NCBI GenBank assembly: GCA_041390125.1
Contig: JAWKQN010000011.1
Location: forward strand, 165,314-229,313
Source of the DNA: Gemmatimonadota bacterium
GTDB taxonomy: Bacteria > Gemmatimonadota > Gemmatimonadetes > Longimicrobiales > Gaopeijiaceae
Direction: 5' to 3'
DNA length: 64,000 bases
In this document: positions 41,686 to 49,525 of the stretch, in pieces
How positions within the stretch are numbered: the stretch's first letter is position 1
Layout of the letters: every line of letters starts with the position of its first letter
Translations under genes and position numbers: made by a program
Notes under the pieces: generated by a model
What the model was told of the DNA's origin: nothing
Database searches by the model: none
Seen by the model: only the letters and a program-made list of their open reading frames with translations

Positions 41686-41927
41686 GGGCGGCCGGGCCAG
41701 GGGAACCGGGTGCGGTTCCACAAGCTAGCGGCGGGGCCGATCGCCGGGGGGCGGGGTCTCGGGCTCCTCCGGCTGCCGGCCGGTCGTGCCCTCGGCAACG
41801 GCCCCCTGCCCATCCCCCGCGGCATCCCCGTTGCTCCGATCCACGGGCTCCGATGATCTTCGATGGCTGCCCGCGGGCCGATCGGACGGGTTTTGCGCGG
41901 GACAAACGCTGTTTCGGGGGCACGTTC

Positions 41928-43073
41928 ATGAAATTCCTGGTTCTCGGGGCGGGCGCACAGGGGTCCGCGGCCGCGTTCGACCTCCTCCGGCGCCCGGAGG
42001 TGGAGCAGGTCATCCTCGCCGACCAGCGGGTCGACGACCCCAGGCCGTTCCTGAAGCCCTACGTGGGCGACCGGCTGGAGCTGCGCCCGCTGGATGCCCG
42101 GAACGAGAGCGCTGTGCAGGCCCTCATGGCCGGGGTGGACGGGGTGCTCTGCGCCCTGCCCTACTACTTCAATCGCCCGATGACCGAGCTGGCGCTGGAG
42201 GCCGGCTCCCACTTCTGCGATCTCGGCGGCAACACGGCGATCGTCCGCCAGCAGCGGGAGCTGCACGAGGCCGCCCGGGCCGCGGGCCTGTCCGTGATCC
42301 CGGACTGCGGGCTGGCCCCCGGGATGGTCAACATCCTGGCCCAGGCCGGCATCGACGACCTCGATACCACGAACGCGGTCGAGCTCTTCGTGGGCGGGCT
42401 GCCCCAGCATCCCAAGCCCCCGCTGAACTATCAGGTCGTCTTCTCCCTGGAGGGCGTGATCGACTACGCGACGACGCCGGTGCTGGTCCTCCAGGACGGC
42501 AAGGTGGCCGAGGTGGAGCCGCTCGGGGACCTGGAGACGGTGTCCTTCGACGCGCTGGGCGACCTGGAGGCCTTCAACACCGCAGGCGGCATCAGCCTGA
42601 TGCCCTACCGCTACCAGGGCCGGATCGACCGGATGGTCTACAAGACGCTCCGCTATCCCGGCAATACGTACCTGATGCGGGCCATGCGCGACATCGGTCT
42701 GTTCGGGCACGAGCCGATCGACGTGGATGGCCAGACGGTCGTCCCCCGTCGGGCCTTCATCGCTGCCGTGACGCCACACCTGCGCAACCCGGACGGGGAC
42801 GACCTGGTCGTGCTGCGGGTGGACATCCGGGGCACCCTGGCGGGAAAGCCCGCGCTCATCCGGTACGAGCTCATCGACTACTACGACACCGAGCACGGTG
42901 TGACGGCCATGATGCGCAGCACGGGGTACTCGCTCGCGGCCACGGCCGTCCTGCAGGCGGACGGCCGCGTGTCCGAGCTGGGCGTGCGCACGCCCGACGA
43001 AGCGGTGCCGGCGGACGCCTACCTGGACGAGCTGCGCCGGAGCGGCGTGGAGGTGGTGCGCAAGACGGGGTGA
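41928..43073 (+). CDS. Saccharopine dehydrogenase family oxidoreductase
   Basis: A 381-residue cytoplasmic protein with GGGGG eight bases upstream of its ATG at 41928. The N-terminal Rossmann fold is visible (KFLVLGAGAQGSAAAFDLL), followed by LADQRVDDPRPFL, the family stretch VLCALPYYFNRPMTELALEAGSHFCDLGG, and PDCGLAPGM. This resembles saccharopine dehydrogenase and lysine 6-dehydrogenase-like proteins, which oxidise the amino group of lysine or saccharopine with NAD(P). The substrate is not determined. There are no lysine genes nearby. Confidence 0.85.
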   Translation: MKFLVLGAGAQGSAAAFDLLRRPEVEQVILADQRVDDPRPFLKPYVGDRLELRPLDARNESAVQALMAGVDGVLCALPYYFNRPMTELALEAGSHFCDLGGNTAIVRQQRELHEAARAAGLSVIPDCGLAPGMVNILAQAGIDDLDTTNAVELFVGGLPQHPKPPLNYQVVFSLEGVIDYATTPVLVLQDGKVAEVEPLGDLETVSFDALGDLEAFNTAGGISLMPYRYQGRIDRMVYKTLRYPGNTYLMRAMRDIGLFGHEPIDVDGQTVVPRRAFIAAVTPHLRNPDGDDLVVLRVDIRGTLAGKPALIRYELIDYYDTEHGVTAMMRSTGYSLAATAVLQADGRVSELGVRTPDEAVPADAYLDELRRSGVEVVRKTG

Positions 43074-43097
43074 GGAGGCGTGGGCCGCGTGCGAAGG

Positions 43098-43787
43098 CTA
43101 CGGCAGGACGGCGTACTGGATCGTGATGTGCGCCGTCACCACGAGATCCTGGGGCCGGATCGGTGGCCCGGACGAGTTTGCCACGAATTGCGTGGCCCCG
43201 CTCCAGGGTTCGTCACGATCCGGATGGACGATCAGGTGCACGACGCGGCCCAATCTGAGGTCGGCCAACTCCGCGATGAGCTCGGCGCGCTTGCGGGCGC
43301 TGGCCACAGCGGAGGCGAGCGCTTCGTCGCGCGCGGATCCCAGGTTCGAAGCCGAGAAGCGCACGCCCCGCACCTGGACGTTGGCGATCCGCACAGCGCG
43401 CTCGATCACATCGGAAACGGACTCGACTCCGGTGACGATCACGCGGAAGTCGTTCTTGGCGACATGCTCGAACGGTAGCGCGGTGCGTTGATCGGTGCGC
43501 CCGGCCTGCACCGAGAAGGCGTCCGTGAACATGACCGGTGGCTCGGAGGAGAATTCGCTCAACACGCGCACGACGCCGCGAGCGGCTTCGGCCACCTCTG
43601 ACGTGGCGGAGTCCGCAGTTCCCGACGTGACGTTGATGGTGAACAGGATCTCGGCGATGTCCGGTCGCACGGAGCGCGACGCGGTGGCGGAGACCGTCAC
43701 CACCTCCGAGGTGGCATTGTCCTGGGCCGCCACGACCGCGGGCAAGGACAGGACACCGATCAGGACTGCGCTGAACCCATGGTGCAT
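43098..43787 (-). CDS. SIMPL domain (DUF541) secreted protein
   Basis: A 229-residue protein. The ATG at 43787 has GGAGGG three to four bases upstream and opens a signal peptide (IGVLSLPAVVAAQ). The SIMPL domain (VVTVSATASRSVRPDIAEI, then ARDEALASAVASARKRAELIAELA, then QYAVLP) fills the mature protein. SIMPL proteins assemble as ring-like oligomers in the envelope and are linked to oxidative or envelope stress; the exact job is unknown. It is divergent from the esterase gene and ends 24 bp from the saccharopine-dehydrogenase-like gene. Confidence 0.85.
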   Translation of the reverse strand: MHHGFSAVLIGVLSLPAVVAAQDNATSEVVTVSATASRSVRPDIAEILFTINVTSGTADSATSEVAEAARGVVRVLSEFSSEPPVMFTDAFSVQAGRTDQRTALPFEHVAKNDFRVIVTGVESVSDVIERAVRIANVQVRGVRFSASNLGSARDEALASAVASARKRAELIAELADLRLGRVVHLIVHPDRDEPWSGATQFVANSSGPPIRPQDLVVTAHITIQYAVLP

Positions 43788-44008
43788 CGTACCCTCCGGA
43801 CCTCCCCTGCAGGGGCCCCGACCCTCCACTGCCAGCCTAGCCGCAAGATCCTCGCCACCGGGATGTTGTGCGGTCGCATCGCCCCGGAACGGCCCCAGCG
43901 GGCTGCGCCCGGCCCGTTGCGGAGCATGCTGATCCCGCGCCGAGCGCGTCGTGCACGGCTCCCCCGTCCACCCATCTGGACGTCCCGCGTCCCCTGTCCG
44001 AGATCTCG

Positions 44009-44848
44009 ATGAAGACACCGCTGCTGACCCTCATGGCGCTCCTTCTCCTCACGGGGTCGTTGGTCGGACAGCAGGCGACCCCGCCGGCGGCTTCCGCATC
44101 TGCGCCGCTCACGATCGGCGAGACGTTCACGCTCGAGTCCACCGTGCTGGGCGAGACGCGGACCATCAACGTGTACGCACCGCCCGCCTGGGATGAGGAA
44201 CCGGGGACGCCGCGTCCCGTCCTCTACATGCCGGACGGCGGCATCGCCGAGGACTTCCTGCATGTCGCGGGATTGCTGCAGGTGTCGGTGGGGAATGGGA
44301 CCATGCGTCCATTCCTCCTGGTGGGGATCGAGAACACGCAACGGCGGCGCGACCTCACCGGCCCCACGGACGATCCCGAGGACCGCACCATCGCGCCGGT
44401 CGTGGGGGGCTCCGCCGCGTTCCGCGCCTTCCTGCGCGCCGAGCTGATGCCGCTCATCGACGCGCGGTACGCCACCACGGGCGAGACCGTCCTCATGGGC
44501 GAATCGCTCGCCGGGCTCTTCGTGGTGGAGACCCTCGCGCTCGAGCCCACCCTGTTCGACACCTACATCGCCTTCGATCCCAGCCTCTGGTGGAATCGAG
44601 GGCACCTGGTGGAGACGGCACGCAATTGGATTCCCCGCGTGCCGGGGTCACGTACGCTCTGGCTGGCCCACAGCTCGGAGGAGACGATCGCCCTCCTGAC
44701 CGGGAGGCTGGGGGAGATCCTCGCGCAGGGGGCGCCGGGCAGCCTCACCTGGCACGTGGAGCCGATGCCGGACGAGACGCACGCCACGATCTACCACCCG
44801 GCGGCACTGAAGGCCGTGCGGAGCCTGCTCGCGGTGGGATCGCGGTAG
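44009..44848 (+). CDS. Secreted alpha/beta-hydrolase, esterase family (esterase D / BesA-like)
   Basis: A 279-residue protein with a signal peptide (LTLMALLLLTGSLVG). The core is a putative esterase of the IroE/BesA/Fes type: NVYAPPAWDEEPGTPRPVLYMPDGG, the nucleophile S166 in MGESLAGLF, and H258 near DETHATIYHPAALKA as the general base. The acid residue is not certain. BesA-type members hydrolyse siderophore esters; others cleave acyl or feruloyl esters, so the substrate is open. No Shine-Dalgarno is visible before the ATG. It is 73 bp from the convergent vapC gene. Confidence 0.82.
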   Translation: MKTPLLTLMALLLLTGSLVGQQATPPAASASAPLTIGETFTLESTVLGETRTINVYAPPAWDEEPGTPRPVLYMPDGGIAEDFLHVAGLLQVSVGNGTMRPFLLVGIENTQRRRDLTGPTDDPEDRTIAPVVGGSAAFRAFLRAELMPLIDARYATTGETVLMGESLAGLFVVETLALEPTLFDTYIAFDPSLWWNRGHLVETARNWIPRVPGSRTLWLAHSSEETIALLTGRLGEILAQGAPGSLTWHVEPMPDETHATIYHPAALKAVRSLLAVGSR

Positions 44849-44920
44849 ACGGGCGCGTGCGGGCCGGCGCCCGGAGATCCCGGGTCGTCGTGTCCGCTCG
44901 GCCGGAGGGACTCGAGCGAC

Positions 44921-45364
44921 TCAACCGCTCGTGCCGGTCTCCTTGAACGGATCGAGCACCAGCACGCCGCCGTACCAGCGTTCGTGCTCGAAGTCTTCCG
45001 AGTACAGCACACCCAGCCCGTGCACTTCCGCGCACGCCCACATGTGCGCATCCCACACGGAGAGCTGATAGGCCGCCATCCCCTGCAGGGCGGTGCGCAC
45101 GACGCGAGCGTCCGGATACACCACGTCGAACTGGCGGAGCAGGTCTTCGGCTTCGCGCAGGGCCACGTCGGGGCTGAGGAGCGTGGTGCCGTCGCGTTGC
45201 GTGCGCGTCGTGGCCGCCACGAACTCCAGGACGGACTGATGGGCGAGCCGCAGGCTGCCGGCCGAGATCCCTTCCCGGAGCAGCGCGTCCGCGCGCGCCT
45301 GTTTCGCCGGGAAGCGTGGGTCGAACCGGTAGACCAGGACGTTGGTGTCAACCAGAGCGGCCAC
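44921..45364 (-). CDS. vapC: PIN-domain toxin VapC
   Basis: A 147-residue PIN-domain ribonuclease with a GTG start. The four acidic active-site residues are in order: D6 (ALVDTNVLVY), E47 (SVLEFVA), D105 (VWDAHMW) and D124 (LYSEDFEH), which hold the catalytic metal. It would cut RNA when freed from its antitoxin. It overlaps the upstream antitoxin gene by 17 bp (45348-45364) in the standard antitoxin-first order, so expression is coupled. The target RNA is unknown. Confidence 0.92.
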   Translation of the reverse strand: MAALVDTNVLVYRFDPRFPAKQARADALLREGISAGSLRLAHQSVLEFVAATTRTQRDGTTLLSPDVALREAEDLLRQFDVVYPDARVVRTALQGMAAYQLSVWDAHMWACAEVHGLGVLYSEDFEHERWYGGVLVLDPFKETGTSG

Positions 45365-45647
45365 GACCGTACAGCTCGTCCCGGGTCCATGCGCGACCGC
45401 CCGGGGCGTCCGGGCGCTCTTCCTGCGCGGCCCCCGCCGCTCGGTGGTCCCTCCGCTCCGTCGCCCGGTCGAAGAGGGCCAGGCGCTGGGCTACACCCAG
45501 GCGCTGCGTCCCGACCGAGCCACCGACCACCACGCGGATCTCGTCCCCGGCGGGGATCCAGTCGATCTCGTCCCCGGGCTCGATTCCGTACCGATCCGCC
45601 ACCTCTTTGGGGATCGACACCTGGCGCTTGCTGGTGACCTTACTCAT
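45348..45647 (-). CDS. vapB: AbrB-type antitoxin VapB
   Basis: A 99-residue protein. The SpoVT-AbrB DNA-binding fold is seen at the N-terminus (MSKVTSKRQVSIPKEVADRYGIEPGDEIDW). The C-terminal half is Arg/Glu/Ala-rich and disordered-looking, as expected for the toxin-binding part. It neutralises VapC and probably represses its own promoter. The ATG at 45647 coincides with the predicted transcription start of the promoter at 45654-45682, so the mRNA may be leaderless; a weak AAGG lies too close to the start to be a normal ribosome site. Confidence 0.9.
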   Translation of the reverse strand: MSKVTSKRQVSIPKEVADRYGIEPGDEIDWIPAGDEIRVVVGGSVGTQRLGVAQRLALFDRATERRDHRAAGAAQEERPDAPGGRAWTRDELYGRGRSG

Positions 45648-45682
45648 GGCCTTACGATAGCAAGGATCATGGCCTTGTTCAA
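45644..45682 (-). promoter_or_regulatory. vapBC promoter with overlapping repeats
   Basis: Read on the minus strand, TTGAAC (45682-45677) and TATCGT (45659-45654) are separated by exactly 17 bp, each matching four of six consensus positions. An inverted repeat AAGG-N7-CCTT (45676-45662) fills most of the spacer. A direct repeat TCATGGCCTT occurs at 45644-45653 and 45667-45676 on the plus strand, 23 bp apart. This is the expected place for VapB autorepression. The -10 ends six bases before the ATG, so the transcript may be leaderless. Confidence 0.6.
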
Positions 45683-45920
45683 TCGAGCCCCGGCGCCCCA
45701 CGCCTGGAGGGTCGGCCCGACCGTAGGTCCCTCAGGGCTGTCTCATCCCGGCTCCCCAGTTGCCTGGCCCGGAACTGGCCGGACGTCTGGCCGACATCCC
45801 GGAGGTACCCGTCCCCACGCGCCGTGTCCTATGGAATCGGGGCGGAGGACACCCACCCAGGAACGGAGCCGCCGAGGGGGCGGATCCGGCGACCCTCGAA
45901 CCCACGAGGATGGAAGGGCC

Positions 45921-46811
45921 ATGAGCCGATCCCACCGATCTCCGATTCCGCGCGCGCTCCGACGGACGTCGCCGTGGGCGCTCCTCCTCGCCGCCGCCGC
46001 CCTGGGCGCCTGTGACACCGGCACCGGACCCGGCGCGGACCCGGGCACCCCACCGGAGCTTCCGGCCGCGACCAGCATGAACGTGGACTTCGGGCTGTTG
46101 GGGGCGGCCCCGGCCCAGGCGGCCGAGGTGCACGAGCTGGCCGCGCTGATCGCGCGGGCGGAGGAGCATGCCGCGGCGTCGGGTGTGGGGCTCCACTTCA
46201 CCACCGCCGCGCTGAGCGTGGTGGTGGCCCAAGCCATCACGGCGCTCCACCTCGTGGTGCCGGCCGCGGTGTTCGCGGCCGCGGCCAACAACACGCCCTC
46301 CTTCGAGGACGACGACCGCTGGCACTGGCGCTACACCGCCTCGCATGCCGGTCAGCTGTGGACCGCGCACCTGTCGGGCGCCGTGCAGGGGGATCAGGTC
46401 GGGTGGGACATGCGCATCACGGCGCCCCAGACCAATCCGCCCCTGGACGACTTCGTGTGGTACAGCGGCACGTCGCGGCTGGACCGGACGGCCGGCACGT
46501 GGCGCTTCAACGAGATCACCCGGCCGGGCACGCCCACCGAGGTGGTGCGGGTGGACTGGACCCACGAGAGCGACGTCGTCCACGGCGTGACCATCACCGT
46601 GACGAGTGGCCCCAACGTGGGAGACATGCTGACGGCCGACCGGGACGGAGACGACCACCTCGTCACCTGGTACGACGCCTCCGAGAACGTGGAGGTCGAG
46701 ATCGGCTGGGATGCGGGCACCGGGACGGGCTACATCATCGCGCCCGGGTACAACGGCGGCGTGAAGTCCTGCTGGGACGGCAACCAGAACAACACGCCCT
46801 GCAGCGGCTGA
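45921..46811 (+). CDS. Lipoprotein of unknown function, 296 aa
   Basis: The ATG at 45921 follows GGAAGGGCC. A lipoprotein signal ends in ALGAC (C31), followed by a Gly/Pro-rich spacer and an Ala-rich helix. The C-terminal part is beta-rich (WTAHLSGAVQGDQVGWDMRI, then GTWRFNEITRPGTP, then HGVTITVTSGPNVG) and ends with two cysteines (SCWDGNQNNTPCSG) that may form a disulfide. No family was recognised. The preceding 273 bp (45648-45920) hold the vapBC promoter but no gene. It is convergent with the 210-aa secreted protein. Confidence 0.68.
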   Translation: MSRSHRSPIPRALRRTSPWALLLAAAALGACDTGTGPGADPGTPPELPAATSMNVDFGLLGAAPAQAAEVHELAALIARAEEHAAASGVGLHFTTAALSVVVAQAITALHLVVPAAVFAAAANNTPSFEDDDRWHWRYTASHAGQLWTAHLSGAVQGDQVGWDMRITAPQTNPPLDDFVWYSGTSRLDRTAGTWRFNEITRPGTPTEVVRVDWTHESDVVHGVTITVTSGPNVGDMLTADRDGDDHLVTWYDASENVEVEIGWDAGTGTGYIIAPGYNGGVKSCWDGNQNNTPCSG

Positions 46812-46872
46812 TCCCGCAGGCCGCGCGGGTGCGGCCGAGGGGGCGTCGCGCTTCCCGCGGCGCCCCCGTCGG

Positions 46873-47505
46873 TCAGCGTCCCGGCGTCATCCCGGCGCAC
46901 TCCGCCGAGCGGACGCGTGGCGTCTCGCGCACGTGCGTGAAGACGCCCCACGGCTGCCAGCTCCGGTCGTCGGCCCGATAGAGGATCGTGTTCCGGCGGG
47001 TGTTCTCATCGATGGGGCTCAAGGTCTCGCGATACTCGCGGCTGCTGGTATCGGGATCGTAGCTGCGGTAGTGCCGCACCAGCGTGTCTCCGGGAAGTAC
47101 CTCCATCCACCCGATGTTCATGACCTCGAAGGGCCGGACCCCGTCCCGGGTGAACGACACCCACTGGATCTCCTGGGTGCCGTAGTGATAGCCCGCGAAG
47201 CCCTGGCTCACCTGGACGCGCTGGCCCTCGATCTCGCGGTACTCCGCGTCCAGGATGGTCTTGCCGGGGATGCCCCACGCGAACTCGATGCCGATGCCGG
47301 GAGGCGCGTCCGGGTCCCCGGGAACCCACCCGCCCAGGTGGTACTCGGCGGCACAGAGCGCCCGGTTGTCCACGTCGAACGGGGGCTGCGCATCGGGGGT
47401 CTGGGCGGCGCCGGGCCCGGCGAAGACACCCAGCACGGTAGCTGACCGCGCGATCGCGCGCAGCCAAGGACGAAGGACCGGCTGCGGCGCGCGTGCACGT
47501 CCCAT
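46873..47505 (-). CDS. Secreted beta-barrel-like protein, 210 aa
   Basis: The ATG at 47505 has GAGGAG six bases upstream and opens a signal peptide (IARSATVLGVFAGPGAAQ). The mature protein is a run of short strands (YHLGGWVPGDPD, IEFAWGIPGKTILDAEYREI, YHYGTQEIQWVSFTRDG, TLVRHYRSYDPD), which resembles calycin-like DUF1579-type proteins, but the match is weak. It has no obvious catalytic motif. It probably acts in the periplasm. It is convergent with the 296-aa lipoprotein. Confidence 0.6.
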   Translation of the reverse strand: MGRARAPQPVLRPWLRAIARSATVLGVFAGPGAAQTPDAQPPFDVDNRALCAAEYHLGGWVPGDPDAPPGIGIEFAWGIPGKTILDAEYREIEGQRVQVSQGFAGYHYGTQEIQWVSFTRDGVRPFEVMNIGWMEVLPGDTLVRHYRSYDPDTSSREYRETLSPIDENTRRNTILYRADDRSWQPWGVFTHVRETPRVRSAECAGMTPGR

Positions 47506-47607
47506 GGCGTCTCCTCGCTTCGAATGGGGCTCGCCGCAGGATCGGACGCACGGGCGTGCGAGGCCATGCGAAGTCCGTGAGGATCGCATGAGGACTGCGT
47601 GAAGGGG

Positions 47608-49125
47608 TCAGCTCCGGGCCGGGGAGCCGCTCAACTTGAGGCGGCGGAGCACGCTCCGGAACGCGACCTCGTCGGCGAGCGCGCGCAAGCGGGGCTCGAC
47701 CGCCGCCGAGAGCACCGCCAGGGAGGGCTGCCGTGCGGCCTCCTCCAGCGCGCGCAGCGCCTCGACCGTGCGGCCCGCGTCCGCGTAGGCGACCGCCAGG
47801 TAGAACGGGGGATCTCCGTCGCGCACGGCGTCCTCCCACGCGGCCACCCGCCACTGCCGGACCCGTGCCAGCACAGTGGCGGGGTCGGCGGACGGTTCCG
47901 GAACGTCCTCGGCGCCGTAGGTGGCCAGCAGCGTGCGTCCCACCTCGGCAGCTTCCGCGTGGCGCTGCGCCCGCACCAGCGCATCGAACGCGCACCCCAG
48001 GGCCCAGACGGCCCGCGGATCCAGTTGCAGCGTCTCGCGGCAGGCCGCGGCGGCGCGGTCGAAGCGTCCTGCCCACAGGTGCAGCAGCCCCGCGTCCGCC
48101 AACAGGAGGGGGGTGAGGGGATCGCCGCGCTCGGCGTGCGCAAGCGCCTCCTGCGCTTCGTCGAACCGACCCTGCACCGTGAGCAGGAAGGCGAGCGCGG
48201 TGAGCGTGGTGGGATCGTCGGGATGGGCGGACAGCGCGCCCGTCAGCGAGGCCTCGGCCTCGGTCCACGTCCCGTCCAGCATCTGGACGCCGGCGAGCGC
48301 GCGCAGCGCGCCCGGGTCGGACGGATCGAGGCGCAGCCCCGCCAGCGCCGCGCTGCGTGCGTTGGCAGGGTCGTCGAGCCGCAGCAGGAGCTCGGCCTTC
48401 AGCCCCAGCGCCGGGGCGAGCTCCGGCGCGCGCACCAGCGCGCTGTCGAGGAGCGCAACGCCCAGGGCCGGATCGCCGTGGGTCCGCGCCAGGTGCTGCG
48501 CCTTGAGGACGAAGAGGCGCACCTCGTCCGGAAGTGACGGCGACGCCGCGTCTCCGCCGAGCTCCGGTTCGACCCGGGCGGTTGGGGAGGTTACGGGCGG
48601 GGACGCAGCCGGTGGACCGCGACGAGCCACCGTGGCGACGGACGCGAGGGCCACCCCGACCACCGCCGCGACGGCGGCGGTCGTGAGCAGGCGGGCACGT
48701 CGCGCGCGCCTGCGCGAGGGGACCGCGTCCCATCCTCCGGAGACCGGGGTCGTGGGTGCGACGACGTTCGCGCCGGTGAGCACCGCCGGCGCCGGTGCGT
48801 GCGCGACCGGTGCGATGAAGCGGTAGCCGCGACCCCGCAGCGTCTCCACGAACGCAGGGGCCGACGCATCGTCCTCCAGCGCCTGCCGGATCTGCCGGAT
48901 GCACGTGTTCAGCGACTGCTCCGCCGCCCCCGGGAGCCGGGGCCATCCCAGCTCGCGGAGCTCCCTTCGGGAGACGAGATGTCCGGGCTGTTCGACCAGA
49001 CGGATCAGCAGACGGGTGGGACGGGGCTCGAGCGGCACCGGGCTGCCGTCCCGGAAGAGCTCGCCCGAAGCGGGGTCGAGCCGGAACGGACCGAAGTGGT
49101 AGCTGCCGTGCGCCTGCCCCTCCAT
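47608..49125 (-). CDS. Membrane-anchored winged-helix regulator with TPR sensor region
   Basis: A 505-residue protein. Residues 8-105 are an OmpR-type winged helix (FGPFRLDPASGELFRDG, VSRRELRELGWP, LNTCIRQIRQALED, GRGYRFIAP). A single membrane helix follows at about 147-167 after a basic stretch (RRRARRARLLTTAAVAAVV), then about 300 residues of TPR-like helical pairs that would be periplasmic. This is the CadC/ToxR topology: one protein senses outside and binds DNA inside without a kinase. The ATG at 49125 overlaps the stop of the upstream 80-aa gene (TGATG) and has GGAGG seven bases before it. The ligand and targets are unknown. Confidence 0.85.
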   Translation of the reverse strand: MEGQAHGSYHFGPFRLDPASGELFRDGSPVPLEPRPTRLLIRLVEQPGHLVSRRELRELGWPRLPGAAEQSLNTCIRQIRQALEDDASAPAFVETLRGRGYRFIAPVAHAPAPAVLTGANVVAPTTPVSGGWDAVPSRRRARRARLLTTAAVAAVVGVALASVATVARRGPPAASPPVTSPTARVEPELGGDAASPSLPDEVRLFVLKAQHLARTHGDPALGVALLDSALVRAPELAPALGLKAELLLRLDDPANARSAALAGLRLDPSDPGALRALAGVQMLDGTWTEAEASLTGALSAHPDDPTTLTALAFLLTVQGRFDEAQEALAHAERGDPLTPLLLADAGLLHLWAGRFDRAAAACRETLQLDPRAVWALGCAFDALVRAQRHAEAAEVGRTLLATYGAEDVPEPSADPATVLARVRQWRVAAWEDAVRDGDPPFYLAVAYADAGRTVEALRALEEAARQPSLAVLSAAVEPRLRALADEVAFRSVLRRLKLSGSPARS

Positions 49126-49367
49126 CACCATTCCTCCGCCTCGTCCCAGCGCTCTTCGTCCCAGAATGCGTCTTCGGCCCGCTCGATCTCCGATTCGTCG
49201 AGCGGCTCGTCCTCCTCGAAGGCGAGCGTCCCGTGCTCGACGATCCGCCGGATGTGATCGTCGTCCAGGCCGGCGCCCGATGCGGTCCCCCGGGCCCGGA
49301 GCCGCAGGAATGCGGCCGCCAGGAGCATCAGCAGCACCACCGAGAGGACGAGCCCGAGAGGGTCCAT
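49125..49367 (-). CDS. Acidic single-pass microprotein coupled to the regulator
   Basis: An 80-residue protein. Residues 4-22 form one hydrophobic helix (LGLVLSVVLLMLLAAAF), followed by a basic turn and then a strongly acidic, Trp-containing tail (EEDEPLDESEIERAEDAFWDEER). No family was recognised. Its stop shares one base with the start of the winged-helix/TPR regulator (TGATG), which implies translational coupling and a partnership, for example as a membrane-bound modulator. That role is inference. Confidence 0.65.
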   Translation of the reverse strand: MDPLGLVLSVVLLMLLAAAFLRLRARGTASGAGLDDDHIRRIVEHGTLAFEEDEPLDESEIERAEDAFWDEERWDEAEEW

Positions 49368-49525
49368 GGGGCTGACGTAGGCCTCCGCGCACCGGATCGC
49401 AACCCGCCCTTCCTCCGGCCGGAAGGGGGGCCGACTCGGTGCGCCACTCCGGTCCGGCCCCTACGTTCAAGGCCACGGTCATCGGCCCGTCCGTCCGGAC
49501 GACCCTACGCTCCCGGAGCCCCTGC

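Noticed and set aside
44921..45682. VapBC as the mark of a genomic island or mobile element
   Set aside because: No integrase, tRNA attachment site, transposase or compositional shift is visible around it.
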